From NCBI GenBank assembly GCA_030705665.1, contig JAUZQA010000268.1, positions 1 through 5,968 on the forward strand: 5,968 nt of DNA. Reading direction: 5' to 3'. The stretch's first letter is position 1, and each line of letters begins with the position of its first letter. Source of the stretch: Bacillota bacterium (GTDB lineage Bacteria > Bacillota > Bacilli > Bacillales_B > DSM-18226). The notes below the pieces were generated by a model, which saw only the letters and a program-made list of their open reading frames with translations, did no database searches and was not told the origin of the DNA. A program made the translations under genes and the position numbers. Below, in pieces: positions 5,886 to 5,968 of the stretch.

Positions 5886-5968
5886 CACTCATGTAAGCTC
5901 ATTAAAGTGATGCAGCAAGTTTTGAAAAAGAATGTATTTAATGCATAAGCTGTTTATTTAACACTCTA

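Overview
The window looks like chromosomal DNA of a low-GC Gram-positive bacterium, most likely a Bacillaceae member. The evidence is AT-rich sequence with strong AAAGGAGG-type ribosome binding sites, sigma-A-like promoters, and close similarity of the genes to the Bacillus subtilis nagA-nagB-nagR(yvoA) set and to Firmicute DUF956/ManO. There are no insertion sequences, CRISPR repeats, tRNA or rRNA genes, or other signs of recent transfer.

Layout from left to right. The first 50 bases appear to be the 3' end of an upstream rightward gene. Next is a long rightward gene (156-2246) for a soluble orphan sensor histidine kinase with the order GAF-GAF-coiled coil-PAS-HisKA-HATPase. It ends at a rho-independent terminator (2288-2324). 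Converging on it from the right is a leftward operon in transcription order nagA (5106-3907), nagB (3910-3173) and nagR (3046-2324). A 287-base divergent control region (5106-5393) separates nagA from a rightward gene for a DUF956/ManO-type protein (5393-5764). The last 204 bases hold no gene but carry a good promoter pointing out of the window.

Functionally the nag operon is a complete intracellular N-acetylglucosamine-6-phosphate breakdown unit. NagA removes the acetyl group, NagB converts glucosamine-6-phosphate to fructose-6-phosphate plus ammonia, and NagR is the GntR/UTRA repressor that senses the amino-sugar phosphates. NagR-type operators (dre sites) can be read directly in front of nagA: one on the -35, one about 89 bp further upstream in opposite orientation, and a probable half-conserved one over the transcription start and ribosome binding site. 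No sugar transporter is present. The ManO-like gene normally accompanies a mannose-family PTS, but here it stands alone, divergent from nagAB. The kinase has no response regulator beside it and no visible link to the nag genes.

I see no clearly new multi-gene system. The points most worth following are the multi-operator region with an unexplained 17-bp palindrome beside the distal dre site, the stand-alone manO-like gene, and possible RNA structure in the unusually long nagB-nagR spacer.
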